Positions 40,487-49,558 are shown, counted from the stretch's first letter. The stretch is 64,000 bases of DNA from Pseudalkalibacillus berkeleyi (GCF_021608225.1 NZ_JAKIJS010000001.1:2232001-2296000); one strand, 5' to 3'. Notes: generated by a model from the letters alone, not told the origin. Made by a program: numbers and translations.

Positions 40487-40605
40487 TATTGAAATATCAG
40501 GACTATTTTACTGAAATGTCGAGATTATTCCGGGAAATGTCGAGATTATCTCCCGAATTGGCGAGAATGTCTGCTAAGAGTCAAGACCTATCCGATTTCT
40601 GGATT
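40487..40605. repeat. Degenerate 21-bp tandem repeats, array 1
   Basis: About five units of a 21-bp motif with core GAAATGTCGAGATTATT, located between the TetR gene and the next terminator. Two central units are near-identical; the outer ones are decayed. The same motif is found at 44403-44523. One frame of the array is open (EMSRLFR EMSRLSP ELARMSA) but has no start or RBS, so it is probably non-coding. Confidence 0.75.
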
Positions 40606-40661
40606 AATTATTAACGATTTTAGTTATAAGAGTGCTGCAAATGGTTAAATCTCAAAGAAAA

Positions 40662-40689
40662 AGAGACCCGAAAATGATTTCGAGTCTCT
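40662..40689 (-). terminator. Terminator of the TIM-barrel-like protein gene
   Basis: AGAGACTCGAAA/TTTCGGGTCTCT stem (one wobble) with T5 on the minus strand. Confidence 0.8.
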
Positions 40690-40710
40690 TTTCTTATCAA
40701 CTTCGTCAAT

Positions 40711-41643
40711 TTATTCTTTCAATGCCTTATAGTTCTGGTAATCATGAATCGCTTGACCTCCATACCCAGATTCTGTTGAGTACAATTGATCGATCGATTG
40801 TAATTGTTCTTCCATATAAGCTTCACCCTCTTCAAAGAATGAAACCTTCTCATAAGGTTCTAAATGCTGAGTCTCTACCCCAATAACTACCTTCAAATTA
40901 TGTTTACTAGCATATTTTATTTCATGATCACTATGAAAACTAATCGAATCCCGTCCACCTGCTGTGTCTCGATAAGCCATAATCACGACGTTACCTACTG
41001 TATCCATAACATGATCGGATAATGGTTTTGTTACATCTCGATACATCGTTTCATATTTCTCTTTATCAAACCAAAAAGGAATCGCTGCCATGAATTCGAA
41101 CGCATCTGATGATCCATATGTATCTGCCATATTTGCTAGATTTTCTAAGCCTAGTAAGTATTCTTGAATTAATTGTTCTCGTTCTTCTGTTTTCCACTCT
41201 GCTAATAAATAGGGTTCGATATCGAATTGCATACCGTCAAACCGTTCGTCCTGCTGAGAATTATTATTATACATAAATACTGAATGCATTCTTTCAGTCG
41301 GCTTCATGTGATTCATTTGCAAAGCCCATTTCGCTGAGCCGTCTAGAGCGTATACGGAAATGTTATTTAAATGCGCCAATTTAATAAAAGCTCTATATGA
41401 TTCATAGTTCTCTTCTAAATATCTTCCCGTATTTAAATAAATAATGTTAATATTCTTCTCTTTTGAGAAAGTAATCAAATTTTCACGGCCATCTTCTGTA
41501 AAGATTTCATCACTGGAATGCCATACCCACACTGCTTTATCACTGATCATTTTCGCAGGTAAACTTCCTGGTAAAGCAATAAATAACATCGTTACAAGAA
41601 GGATCGGTGTAATCCAATGTATTAAAGTTTTTCTTTTATTCAT
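40711..41643 (-). CDS. Extracytoplasmic TIM-barrel-like protein, unknown
   Basis: 310 aa. An N-terminal signal or anchor (about 8-30) precedes WVWHSSDEIF and a barrel-like alternation of strands and helices: INIIYLNTGRY, ISVYALDGSAKWAL, GMQFDIEPYLL, NVVIMAYRDTAGG and LKVVIGVETQ. D-I-E in the middle and the strand order recall glycoside-hydrolase-like TIM barrels, but I cannot name a family. GAGAGG precedes the ATG at 41643; an ATG four codons upstream has no RBS. Monocistronic. Confidence 0.65.
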   Translation of the reverse strand: MNKRKTLIHWITPILLVTMLFIALPGSLPAKMISDKAVWVWHSSDEIFTEDGRENLITFSKEKNINIIYLNTGRYLEENYESYRAFIKLAHLNNISVYALDGSAKWALQMNHMKPTERMHSVFMYNNNSQQDERFDGMQFDIEPYLLAEWKTEEREQLIQEYLLGLENLANMADTYGSSDAFEFMAAIPFWFDKEKYETMYRDVTKPLSDHVMDTVGNVVIMAYRDTAGGRDSISFHSDHEIKYASKHNLKVVIGVETQHLEPYEKVSFFEEGEAYMEEQLQSIDQLYSTESGYGGQAIHDYQNYKALKE

Positions 41644-41833
41644 ACTTCCTCTCATTTCATAATTGATTTGTAATATATTACAGTAATGGAAGACTAGTCC
41701 TTAATAGTTTACTATGAAAAGTATTTTAGCGTAATACCTTTTGACAAAGATTCTGGAAAAACCCTACTCGATACCTATGTCTCAAACGTCCTAAAGTAGT
41801 TTTGAGGCAAAAGTATGGGATGCAATAATTAAA

Positions 41834-41861
41834 GGCGCAGTCCCACCTTCGGGACTGCGCC
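41834..41861 (-). terminator. Terminator after M14 carboxypeptidase
   Basis: GGCGCAGTCCC / GGGACTGCGCC perfect 11-bp stem; the minus-strand tail is TTTAATTATT. Confidence 0.75.
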
Positions 41862-41879
41862 TTCATCTACTTAAAGTGA

Positions 41880-43529
41880 TTACTTCCCATTTTTCATAAT
41901 CGACTTAATTTGCTGTCTGGAATCAATTCCTTTTACAAAACGATATATTGGAAGCTCTTCCCCAATTTCTGATTGAATGAAATTGAATGTTACATAGCTA
42001 TCATCTGACTCTGGCTCTAATGCAACAGATGCTAGATTCGCGTTATGCTGTGCGGTCATGACAACATATGTACCTTTTTCGAATGGCACATTTTTGTCGG
42101 TTACTTCCGTCTTCACGTCAGTTAACGGATGACTTTCATACGTTCCTCCGTCCTCTTTCTCTGTGACCGTATAGGATTCAACAGGTAGCCGAATATCTCG
42201 AGGTAACCTGAATATCTCCAACCCACTGTTTTTCAATTTATGAACAACCTGCTTTTGATCCGGTTTAATTAAATAAGCAGTCGGTCGATCTCGTGTTAAC
42301 GTTGGCTCTGCTTTACTCGAACTAAAATATTTTACTGGAATATCCTTTGTACGTCCTTCTTGCACATCAACGACTTCTAAAGTCTGATTAGACAATCCCA
42401 CTCTCGTATCTTCAATAACAATTTGATCTTGATCGTTTGCACGTAAGCCTTTTCGAACTAGCTTTGCACGTTCAGTCCATACAAGCTTCTTAATTTCCTT
42501 CGCTTTGTCAGCAGTTGTCTGAATTAACTCTTTATGTGTTTCTACTTGAGCTGCCACTCGGCGTTTGTAGTTCTCTCGACCAATCCCGATTCCCCGAGAC
42601 TCAACCAAGAATGAAAATGAGGGTGTTAACCCGTATCCATTTCGACCAATTCTTGATGCTGTTCCGCCTTCTTTTATGACGACATGTTCCTCTTCTCGAC
42701 CGGTTACATAATAGTGGCTATTTGAAAATCCTGCCTCAGACAGTTGATTTTGTGCATTTTCTACGAACAATTCATTGGATTTATTTCGAATCTTCTCTGG
42801 TATGTTCAAATTCTTCCCGGATAGAATCAAAAGATCATGATATTTTAAGTATCCTTCTTCACCCAAATCACTAAATACCTCATTACCAACGCTGTATTCG
42901 TGTGCATCAATCGTTACTTCAGGATCATACTGATTATATAATGTATGGATCGCTTGAATTTCAGGTAAATCGTACTTGATATGATCACGGTTACCATCTA
43001 AACCGTTCGCCATCCTTCGTTCAAAGGCATAGGCACCATCAGGATTAACTCTAGGAATAATAATCACATTCACCTTATCTAGAACCTTGTCACCAAATGG
43101 TTCTGTCAACATTTTCGCCATCACAAGTGCACTCTCACCACCGGCAGGTTCATTGCCGTGAATTTGCCCTTGTAACCATACAGTCGGCTTACGATGTTGT
43201 TTGCGATCCTTTTTAAAATAAAACAACGCTGGAATGTTCCGGCCTTCTATAGATTGCCCGATGTTTTTAACTTTTAATCTATCACTCTCATCATCCAGCT
43301 TCTGAATAAAAGATTCCATTTCTTCTTGTGTAGTAAAAGATTTGTCTTCTTTTAAAAATGCTGGTGTTTCAAAGTTAACATTTGGTTCTGGATATAGGTC
43401 CATGACTTGATCTGGTTGTGCATACTCTTTACCAAAATAGGGCATTTCTTCTGCAGAACCGGAATCACCTAGGAATGGTGTTACAATTAATAAAGCAACT
43501 AGAATTAGAATCAACTTTTTGTTTTGCAT
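41880..43529 (-). CDS. Secreted M14 zinc carboxypeptidase
   Basis: 549 aa with an N-terminal signal peptide (about 1-25) and an M14 carboxypeptidase domain (about 60-350). The zinc ligands appear as His and Glu in GQIHGNEPAGGE near 117-128 and His in VTIDAHEYSVGNEVFS near 205-220, and the catalytic Glu in SFLVESRGIG near 308. A C-terminal beta-rich extension of about 180 residues follows. It is probably an extracellular peptidase for peptide or cell-wall-derived substrates. Monocistronic with a strong terminator. Confidence 0.87.
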   Translation of the reverse strand: MQNKKLILILVALLIVTPFLGDSGSAEEMPYFGKEYAQPDQVMDLYPEPNVNFETPAFLKEDKSFTTQEEMESFIQKLDDESDRLKVKNIGQSIEGRNIPALFYFKKDRKQHRKPTVWLQGQIHGNEPAGGESALVMAKMLTEPFGDKVLDKVNVIIIPRVNPDGAYAFERRMANGLDGNRDHIKYDLPEIQAIHTLYNQYDPEVTIDAHEYSVGNEVFSDLGEEGYLKYHDLLILSGKNLNIPEKIRNKSNELFVENAQNQLSEAGFSNSHYYVTGREEEHVVIKEGGTASRIGRNGYGLTPSFSFLVESRGIGIGRENYKRRVAAQVETHKELIQTTADKAKEIKKLVWTERAKLVRKGLRANDQDQIVIEDTRVGLSNQTLEVVDVQEGRTKDIPVKYFSSSKAEPTLTRDRPTAYLIKPDQKQVVHKLKNSGLEIFRLPRDIRLPVESYTVTEKEDGGTYESHPLTDVKTEVTDKNVPFEKGTYVVMTAQHNANLASVALEPESDDSYVTFNFIQSEIGEELPIYRFVKGIDSRQQIKSIMKNGK

Positions 43530-43719
43530 GACTTTACTCCTTTCTATTATTCATGAAATCTACCGCATTATATCACTTTAATCAGAAATTTCAGTATATT
43601 TAGGTGAGATTTCAAAATAATTGATACAATTGTTCGATACATTAGGAATGTCGTCATGTGTAGAAGTAAGGAATAATTTACCGGTTTAATAGTCTACTAG
43701 AATTTGTAATACTTTTAGT

Positions 43720-44340
43720 ATGAAAACACTTACAAAACTACTCACACTACTGTTGTCTGTCACTTTAGTCACGGGTATTTCTAATGAAGCATTCGCCGCT
43801 TCAACACATACTGTAAAATCTGGTGACACGATGTGGAAAATCGCTACGTATTATCAAATAGGAACATCAGAAATTATTAACGTGAATCCACAAGTAGAAG
43901 ACCCAGATCGCATTTATCCAGGGCAAAGGTTGAACATCCCAGACAATAGCGGAGTCAGGTCCATCGAATATCAAGTCGTGCAACTTGTAAACGATGAACG
44001 AGCCAAGTATGGGCTCCAGCCGCTACAGGAAAATTGGGAGCTTTCAAGAGTTGCCCGGTATAAATCCAAGGATATGATTGAAAACAATTACTTCAGTCAT
44101 ACTTCACCAACTTACGGTAGTCCTTTTAAAATGATCGAGGATTTTGGTATTACTTATCGTTCAGCAGGTGAAAACATTGCAGCTGGTCAACAAACTGCTG
44201 AAGAAGTGGTTAACGCTTGGATGAATAGTGAAGGTCACCGGAAAAATATTCTTTCAAGTAATTACACTGAGATCGGCGTTGGATATGCAAAAGGAGGGAA
44301 CTACGGACACTACTGGACGCAAATGTTTATTAGTCAATAA
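43720..44340 (+). CDS. LysM-CAP domain extracellular protein (YkwD-like)
   Basis: 206 aa: signal peptide (1-27, cut after AFA), a LysM motif (HTVKSGDTMWKIATYY...PGQRLNIP, about 30-74) and a CAP/SCP domain (about 86-205) with VNDERAKYGL, NNYFSHTSP, AGENIAAGQQTAEEVVNAWMNSEGHRKNIL and NYGHYWTQMF. Bacillus homologues are YkwD and the spore protein YkuD-neighbours; LysM points to the peptidoglycan or cortex. There is no clear Shine-Dalgarno before the ATG, which is odd for this genome. Monocistronic. Confidence 0.9.
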   Translation: MKTLTKLLTLLLSVTLVTGISNEAFAASTHTVKSGDTMWKIATYYQIGTSEIINVNPQVEDPDRIYPGQRLNIPDNSGVRSIEYQVVQLVNDERAKYGLQPLQENWELSRVARYKSKDMIENNYFSHTSPTYGSPFKMIEDFGITYRSAGENIAAGQQTAEEVVNAWMNSEGHRKNILSSNYTEIGVGYAKGGNYGHYWTQMFISQ

Positions 44341-44352
44341 TTGAATGAGGAG

Positions 44353-44390
44353 GCTGGCTCGTAGGATTATTAGTTGTCCTACGAGCTAGC
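44353..44390 (+). terminator. Terminator after LysM-CAP gene
   Basis: GCTGGCTCGTAGGA / TCCTACGAGCTAGC, 14-bp stem with one wobble, then T7. Confidence 0.9.
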
Positions 44391-44402
44391 TTTTTTTGTG
44401 CA

Positions 44403-44523
44403 GAATTTCGAGAATAATCACTGGAATGTCGAGATTTTATGTTGAAATGTCTTAATAATCCTGGGAAATGTCTTAATAAACTTGGGAAATGTCGAAATTA
44501 TTTGCTCAATTGTCGAGATTCGC
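44403..44523. repeat. Degenerate 21-bp tandem repeats, array 2
   Basis: Six units of the same 21-bp motif as at 40487-40605, such as GGAAATGTCTTAATAAACTTG and GGAAATGTCGAAATTATTTGC. It lies just after the LysM-CAP terminator in the 302-bp gap before the next gene. One frame is open for about 40 codons (KCLNNPG KCLNKLG KCRNYLL) but lacks an RBS. Confidence 0.75.
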
Positions 44524-44589
44524 ACTATGAAGACTAACAACTTCAGCGATTTGTTAAAACACCTGACAATAACGTGCAGAAAATAAAAA

Positions 44590-44635
44590 AGAGTGTTCCA
44601 AAAGCTCTATTTGGCTATTGGGCACCCTTTTTCAT
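44590..44635 (-). terminator. Probable terminator
   Basis: GGGTGCCCAA...TTTTGGAACACTC imperfect stem with T6 on the minus strand, after the 114-aa hypothetical gene. Confidence 0.5.
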
Positions 44636-44642
44636 AATCAAT

Positions 44643-44987
44643 CTATTCTTTTTTCCTTAATTGAATTGGCGAAATCGACTCTTCAGGATGTGTGGTCATT
44701 TCTTCATCTAGAAGCTGTAGTTGCAACCTTAAATCTTCTTCCTCAAATGGGAAGTCGTTTATTTCCTCAAGTTGTTCTAGAAATTTTTTATGGAGCTTTT
44801 TGTAACCTGTGCATTTTTTCTTAACGGCTTGTTCCATTACCGCTGATAAGGTAGCCAAGCTTCTAGCTAGTCTCTCATTCTCACCTTTTTGTAGCAGTTC
44901 TCGACTAATATGATGGCATTGTATGTAATCCTTCTCGATGTTAAATAGGTGCATATATGTATCTATTCTCTCTTGTTGATAATTCAT
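44643..44987 (-). CDS. Hypothetical charged alpha-helical protein
   Basis: 114 aa, almost all helical and highly charged (NYQQERIDTYMHLFNIEKDYIQC; KKCTGYKKLHKKFLEQLEEINDFPFEEEDLRLQLQLLDEEM). It looks cytoplasmic and may be a small coiled coil. No family is recognised. GGAGG fits the ATG at 44987; a TTG five codons upstream lies on the RBS. Monocistronic. Confidence 0.65.
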   Translation of the reverse strand: MNYQQERIDTYMHLFNIEKDYIQCHHISRELLQKGENERLARSLATLSAVMEQAVKKKCTGYKKLHKKFLEQLEEINDFPFEEEDLRLQLQLLDEEMTTHPEESISPIQLRKKE

Positions 44988-45081
44988 GTGCTCCGCCTCC
45001 AATGAGTGAGTAAAATCCTTATAATCTAATTACCCTGTTAACGATTATAAAAAACGTTAGCATACAATAATATAAAATGAA

Positions 45082-45102
45082 AGCTGACCAATTTGGTCAG
45101 CT
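45082..45102 (-). terminator. Terminator of the AGCS transporter gene
   Basis: AGCTGACCAA / TTGGTCAGCT stem; minus-strand tail TTCATTTTAT. Confidence 0.7.
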
Positions 45103-45117
45103 CTCCTATAAAAGATG

Positions 45118-46560
45118 TTACTGTTCATGTGTGGCTTTGTTGTAATGTGCTCGTTCTTCGTCCCACACTTCAGTGTTGTGCAATCCAACTTTTCTTGGGT
45201 CAAATACTGGGTTTTTCCCTTCACGTTTTTGCTCAATGTAATCTTTCAATGTAGCGAACGCAATTTTTCCGAGCATCGTAATAGCAATCAAGTTGACGAG
45301 AGCCATTAAGGCCATAAACAAGTCAGCTAGACTCCATACAATTGCAATCTTCGCTATTGATCCAAACAACACCATACCTACTACTGCTAAACGGTAAACA
45401 AACAACCAGCTTTTCTTACCAGCGCCCATAAATTCGATGTTTGATTCACCATAATAGTAGTTACCTACAACCGAACTAAATGCAAATAAGAAAATGAAAA
45501 TTGCAATTAGAATACCTGCCCACTCACCTAAGTGAGATGTTAAGGCTTGTTGTGTCAATTGGATACCATCATCAGATCCTGTGTAAACGCCGGAAAGAAT
45601 GATCATAAATGCAGTCGCAGAACAAATCAGAATTGTATCTGTAAATACACTCAACGTTTGAATGAGACCTTGTTTCGCTGGGTGTGAAACACTCGCTGTT
45701 GCAGCGGCGTTTGGCGCACTACCCATACCAGCTTCATTGGAGAACAATCCACGTTTGATTCCATTCATTAAAGCGGCACCCATACCGCCACCTACTGCTT
45801 CTTCCAAACCAAATGCACTGTTAACAATCAACGCAATAACGGATGGAATTTCAGTAACGTTCGTGACAATGACATAAAGTGCAATTAACAAGTAAAGAAT
45901 CGCCATAAATGGGACAATTAATTCCGCTACTCTTGCAATACGTTTGATTCCACCAAATATAATAATCGCTACAATTGTAGTAAGTACAACCCCAAAAATA
46001 ACACGATCTAATCCAAATGAATTTTCAAATGCAAGTGAAATCGTATTCGCTTGTACAGAGTTGAATACAAGTCCAAAGGTGAATGTAATAAGGATTGAGA
46101 ATAGAATCCCAAGCCATCTTTTATTCAAGCCTTTTTCCATGTAATAGGCTGGTCCACCTCTGAAGCCGAAATCATCTTTAACTTTATAGATCTGAGCAAG
46201 TGTACTCTCTACAAATGCTGTGGCTGCACCAATAAGCGCAATGATCCACATCCAGAAGACTGCTCCAGGTCCACCTAAAGAAATAGCAAGGGCTACCCCA
46301 GCTAAGTTACCGGTACCAACACGTGAGGCAGTACTGATGCTGAACGCCTGAAATGATGATACACCACGTTTCTTCTTATCTTTAGAAACAGTTGCTCCTT
46401 CTCCAAGAAGCATAACCATCTCTCTTATCATTCTAAACTGAACGAATTTTGTACGAATAGAGAAATAGACACCTAAGATTAATAAAAGGGCAATTAAGAC
46501 ATAAGTCCATAAAATGTCATTTCCCCATCCTACGATGGTTTCTAACCAAGACACAATCAT
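45118..46560 (-). CDS. alsT: Sodium:alanine/glycine symporter (AGCS family)
   Basis: 480-aa amino acid carrier with about eleven helices. AGCS signatures: FQAFSISTASRVGTGNLAGVALAISLGGPGAVFWMW near 69-104, GFRGGPAYYMEKGL near 133 and MGAALMNGIKRGLFSNEAGMGSAPNAAATA near 256-285. It imports alanine or glycine with sodium. The C-terminal tail (NPVFDPRKVGLHNTEVWDEE) is cytoplasmic. Monocistronic, with a terminator. Confidence 0.9.
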   Translation of the reverse strand: MIVSWLETIVGWGNDILWTYVLIALLLILGVYFSIRTKFVQFRMIREMVMLLGEGATVSKDKKKRGVSSFQAFSISTASRVGTGNLAGVALAISLGGPGAVFWMWIIALIGAATAFVESTLAQIYKVKDDFGFRGGPAYYMEKGLNKRWLGILFSILITFTFGLVFNSVQANTISLAFENSFGLDRVIFGVVLTTIVAIIIFGGIKRIARVAELIVPFMAILYLLIALYVIVTNVTEIPSVIALIVNSAFGLEEAVGGGMGAALMNGIKRGLFSNEAGMGSAPNAAATASVSHPAKQGLIQTLSVFTDTILICSATAFMIILSGVYTGSDDGIQLTQQALTSHLGEWAGILIAIFIFLFAFSSVVGNYYYGESNIEFMGAGKKSWLFVYRLAVVGMVLFGSIAKIAIVWSLADLFMALMALVNLIAITMLGKIAFATLKDYIEQKREGKNPVFDPRKVGLHNTEVWDEERAHYNKATHEQ

Positions 46561-46754
46561 TCACCTCAAATTACAGATTTTTTGCATACTGTCCTTTATT
46601 GTATTACAACATTAAACCACTGTCATTGGATATACTTGGAATGATGCTGATTATGTATGCTTAGTACTCAAGTTCCACTTTATCTTTTGTGATAAACTTC
46701 CATTTTTTACAGTGTGATCATTTTTACTCAAAGTTTCATTAAAATGTAAAATTT

Positions 46755-47912
46755 CTACATATTTGTAGCCTGTCTAGTAACAGGTAATACAAACACTTTT
46801 AGGCAACCAATCAATCCTGCAACTAGAAAGATCGTTTCGTATTTTACATGGGATAATATCACTCCGAATAATGCTGGACCAATAATGGCTCCAATATTTA
46901 AAAGGATGATACTAATACTGAACCCTATCGCAGGGATATTAGGAAAGACTTGTGCGCTCCAAATAGGCAAAAACGCTGCATATAGCATGAATGAACTTCC
47001 GAATAAGAATCCTGAAACACACACGAGTAACCAATTTTGTGAGATAAACAAAATTGAAATACTGAATGAATAAAGAAGTATTGTAATGATGAAACAGACC
47101 TTAAATCCTAGTTTATTAATAAAATCACCGGCCCATAAGCCAACCAATCCTCCAATTCCTGTGACAAGGAAGAAAATAGCATTTGCATGACTAATAAAGA
47201 GATTTTCTTGAACAAAATCTGCCGAGTAAGTCCAATAGGTCGCTTCAGTAATCCCGAATAATATTGACGATATATAAAGTGGCTTGGATCTTTTTGTTAA
47301 AAGAGGCCTTACATTCACCTTCAGAACTTCCTTTTGAAAGCTTTCATCCTGTTTGGGGAAAGGGATAGATTTAAAAGCCCAAATAAAGATGATAAAACCA
47401 ATGATTCCACCGCTGACCCAAATCAGCCTCCAATCTCCATTTACCAATAAATATAAAGAAGATATCATAATTAACCCAAGAGTGGATCCGGTACTAATAA
47501 TGGCCAAAGCTCTATTCTGAATCCCATTTCTCACATTCTGGTTCACACTCTCTGAAAATGAAGACCATGTTAAACCTGGGCTTAACCCGGCAATCGTACA
47601 CCCTAAGGCAAAAATAAGACTGTTATTAGTAAGTCCAGATAATAACAACCCTGCTGATGCAGCAAAAATACCTCCTAAAATAACGGGGCGCGCTCCCAAT
47701 CGTGATACTACCAATATCACAGTAAGTGCTCCAATTAAAAATGAAAGGAACGTTAAACTAGAAATAACCCCTAATATGGAGGCTGATAAATTGAAATCCT
47801 CTTTGAACTTTGGCAACAATAAGCCATAACCATATCTGAACCATCCGAAAATGATCGATAATGCTAGTAGACCAATAATGGATATTGTCGGTATTTCTAC
47901 CTTTTTTATCAC
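46755..47912 (-). CDS. MFS transporter (YbfB/CynX-like)
   Basis: 385 aa with twelve predicted helices in the MFS 6+6 pattern. The start FGWFRYGYGLLLPKFKEDFNLSASILGVISS and the loop SRLGARPVILGG are typical of the YbfB/YjiJ and CynX type. A cytoplasmic loop PKQDESFQKEVLKVNVRPLLTKRSK joins the halves. Substrate unknown. It is divergent from the guanidine riboswitch-SMR operon, but nothing shows they are linked. Confidence 0.82.
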   Translation of the reverse strand: MIKKVEIPTISIIGLLALSIIFGWFRYGYGLLLPKFKEDFNLSASILGVISSLTFLSFLIGALTVILVVSRLGARPVILGGIFAASAGLLLSGLTNNSLIFALGCTIAGLSPGLTWSSFSESVNQNVRNGIQNRALAIISTGSTLGLIMISSLYLLVNGDWRLIWVSGGIIGFIIFIWAFKSIPFPKQDESFQKEVLKVNVRPLLTKRSKPLYISSILFGITEATYWTYSADFVQENLFISHANAIFFLVTGIGGLVGLWAGDFINKLGFKVCFIITILLYSFSISILFISQNWLLVCVSGFLFGSSFMLYAAFLPIWSAQVFPNIPAIGFSISIILLNIGAIIGPALFGVILSHVKYETIFLVAGLIGCLKVFVLPVTRQATNM

Positions 47913-48034
47913 AAAGACATCTCCTTCGCTTTAAAAAATATTTTAACTAGCTCTACCCATTGTAAAATCCAATAAAACTTATGAGGACTCTATTAATCCT
48001 GATTGATTGATCATCTTGTATTTGTTATATTCTC

Positions 48035-48062
48035 TTGAATAATTTTCAAATTTGAGTATAAT
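48035..48062 (+). promoter_or_regulatory. Promoter of the guanidine riboswitch operon
   Basis: TTGAAT (48035-48040), 16-bp spacer, TATAAT (48057-48062), about 15 bp before the aptamer. Confidence 0.65.
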
Positions 48063-48077
48063 ATGATTTAATTGTTT

Positions 48078-48199
48078 TCTAGGGTTCCGCAAGACTTTAA
48101 TTGGACTGGTCCGAGAGAAAACTCACAGCATGAACCGCTGTGCCACGGAAGGATAAAAGCCTGGGAGATACTGTACTACAGTTATCTTTCAGGCTTTTT
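48078..48199 (+). promoter_or_regulatory. Guanidine-I riboswitch (ykkC/yxkD leader)
   Basis: The conserved ykkC aptamer elements are present in order: CTAGGGTTCCG, GACTGGTCCGAGAG, CCACGGAAGGATAAAAGCC and GGGAGA. The end of the aptamer overlaps an intrinsic terminator (AAAGCCTG...CAGGCTTT then T5, 48156-48199). Guanidine binding stabilises the aptamer and prevents the terminator, so the SMR pair is turned on. This matches the established ON switch of this class. Confidence 0.95.
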
Positions 48200-48233
48200 G
48201 CTTTTAAAGATTATATTGTGAGGGGTTTCGATC

Positions 48234-48575
48234 ATGAATACGAATTGGATTAAAGTATTTATTGCAGCATTGTTTGAAGTATTTTGGGTTATTGGATTAA
48301 AGCACGCAAATGACTTTTGGACGTGGGGCGGAACAGTTATTGCGATCATCATTAGCTTCTATTTAATGATTATGGCAGGAAAGAATCTTCCTGTAGGTAC
48401 TGTTTATGCCGTTTTTGTTGGGTTAGGTACAGCTGGAACCGTCTCTTCTGAAATCTTACTCTTTGGAGAACCTTTTCAAGCGGAAAAGGTATTACTCATT
48501 TTGTTGTTAATCTCAGGAGTAATCGGATTGAAGATAGTTACAAATGATTATGCGAAAGAAAGTGAGGGAGCATAA
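48234..48575 (+). CDS. gdnC: SMR guanidinium exporter subunit 1 (GdnC/YkkC-like)
   Basis: 113 aa, four helices, small multidrug resistance family. The essential membrane Glu lies in [19 protein letters not shown] near residue 16, and [19 protein letters not shown] near 51-69 is the SugE/Gdx-type signature. Under a guanidine-I riboswitch and paired with a second SMR subunit, it should export guanidinium as a heteromeric pump. Overlaps the next gene by 1 bp (TAATG). Confidence 0.93.
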   Translation: MNTNWIKVFIAALFEVFWVIGLKHANDFWTWGGTVIAIIISFYLMIMAGKNLPVGTVYAVFVGLGTAGTVSSEILLFGEPFQAEKVLLILLLISGVIGLKIVTNDYAKESEGA

Positions 48576-48889
48576 TGGCTTGGATTTCTTTGGTCTTAGC
48601 AGGCCTTTGTGAAATGTTCGGGGTCACTATGATAAATAAATTACATAAGGACCGCAATTGGCAATCTTTACTTTTATTAATTCTCGGATTTGGTGCTAGT
48701 TTTTTATTTCTAGCCTATGCAATGAAATCACTACCTATGGGCACTTCCTATGCAATTTGGACAGGAATTGGTGCATCTGGCGGAGCAATTCTAGGCATGC
48801 TTTTGTATGATGAATCAAGGGATCCGAAAAGATTGTTATTTATAGCCTTGATTCTTTGTGCTGCAATCGGACTAAAGCTTATCTCGTAA
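48575..48889 (+). CDS. gdnD: SMR guanidinium exporter subunit 2 (GdnD/YkkD-like)
   Basis: 104 aa, four helices, the second SMR half. Catalytic Glu in LVLAGLCEMFGVTMINKLH near residue 13; SLPMGTSYAIWTGIGASGGAILG near 49-71. Paired SMR genes act as heterodimers in Bacillales; this one shares the guanidine riboswitch. Translation is coupled to gdnC through TAATG. Confidence 0.93.
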   Translation: MAWISLVLAGLCEMFGVTMINKLHKDRNWQSLLLLILGFGASFLFLAYAMKSLPMGTSYAIWTGIGASGGAILGMLLYDESRDPKRLLFIALILCAAIGLKLIS

Positions 48890-48897
48890 ACAAAAAA

Positions 48898-48919
48898 AGC
48901 TCACCACGTGTGGTAAGCT
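48898..48919 (-). terminator. Terminator of the cupin gene
   Basis: AGCTTACCAC / GTGGTGAGCT with T7 on the minus strand; it can also end the convergent gdnCD transcript. Confidence 0.75.
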
Positions 48920-48929
48920 AAATTTAAAG

Positions 48930-49469
48930 TTAGTATGGGTTCTGCTCCTCATAATCTTCAGCATCCGCTTTCGTTTCATGGACCGTGCCAAATGGATGCT
49001 CAGGCGGAGCGTAAATGGCGTATACTTTCATCGGCCTTCTCCCCGTATTGATTACATTATGCCATTTTCCAGCTGGAATCATAATCGCATAGTCATCATA
49101 GACTCTTTGTTGGAAGCTTAAGTTATCTTTGCTTTCCCCCATCTGTACTACACCTTGACCTTCTTCAATACGTATGAATTGATCTGTTGTAGGATGAACT
49201 TCTAAACCGATATCATCACCTACATCAATACTCATAAGGGTTACTTGTAAGTTTTCACCCGTCCATAAAGCCGTTCTGTAATTCCTGTTTTGCTTAGTCG
49301 CTTGATCAATGTTAACGACAAATGGGTTTGATCCATAATCTTTTAGTTTCATTTGACCATAATGAGGCGTCCATTGATGTTTCCAATGTCGATTTTGCCA
49401 TTGATGAGGATGCCAATGCACGGGTTGTTGCCATTGGTTATATTGGTATGGTTTACGGTACACATTCAT
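48930..49469 (-). CDS. Cupin domain protein with His/Trp-rich N-terminus
   Basis: 179 aa. The first 40 residues are rich in His, Gln and Trp (QWQQPVHWHPHQWQNRHWKHQW) with possible metal-binding ability. Residues 50-165 form a cupin with GLEVHPTTDQFIRIEEGQGVVQMG (metal His and Glu) and PAGKWHNVINTG (second His). The tail is acidic. Function unknown; similar Bacillus cupins are linked to spore coats, but that is only a hint. GGGGAG precedes the ATG. Confidence 0.78.
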   Translation of the reverse strand: MNVYRKPYQYNQWQQPVHWHPHQWQNRHWKHQWTPHYGQMKLKDYGSNPFVVNIDQATKQNRNYRTALWTGENLQVTLMSIDVGDDIGLEVHPTTDQFIRIEEGQGVVQMGESKDNLSFQQRVYDDYAIMIPAGKWHNVINTGRRPMKVYAIYAPPEHPFGTVHETKADAEDYEEQNPY

Positions 49470-49558
49470 TCTCCCCTCTCGAATGATTCATTCACCTCAT
49501 ATACTATGCAGTTGCCTAAAATCTTGAGAGTAAAATGTTTATAATGGGCAAAAAAAAA

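Noticed and set aside
40517-40614. Open frame through the first repeat array as a real heptad-repeat peptide
   Set aside because: It has no start codon with an RBS, and the second array carries stops in the equivalent frame.
40487-44523. The 21-bp repeats as CRISPR arrays
   Set aside because: Units are contiguous and degenerate, without spacers, and no cas genes are present.
49481-49493. GAATGATTCATTC as a FadR operator
   Set aside because: Arm spacing is 1 bp instead of the 4 bp in the B. subtilis FadR consensus, and it precedes a cupin gene.
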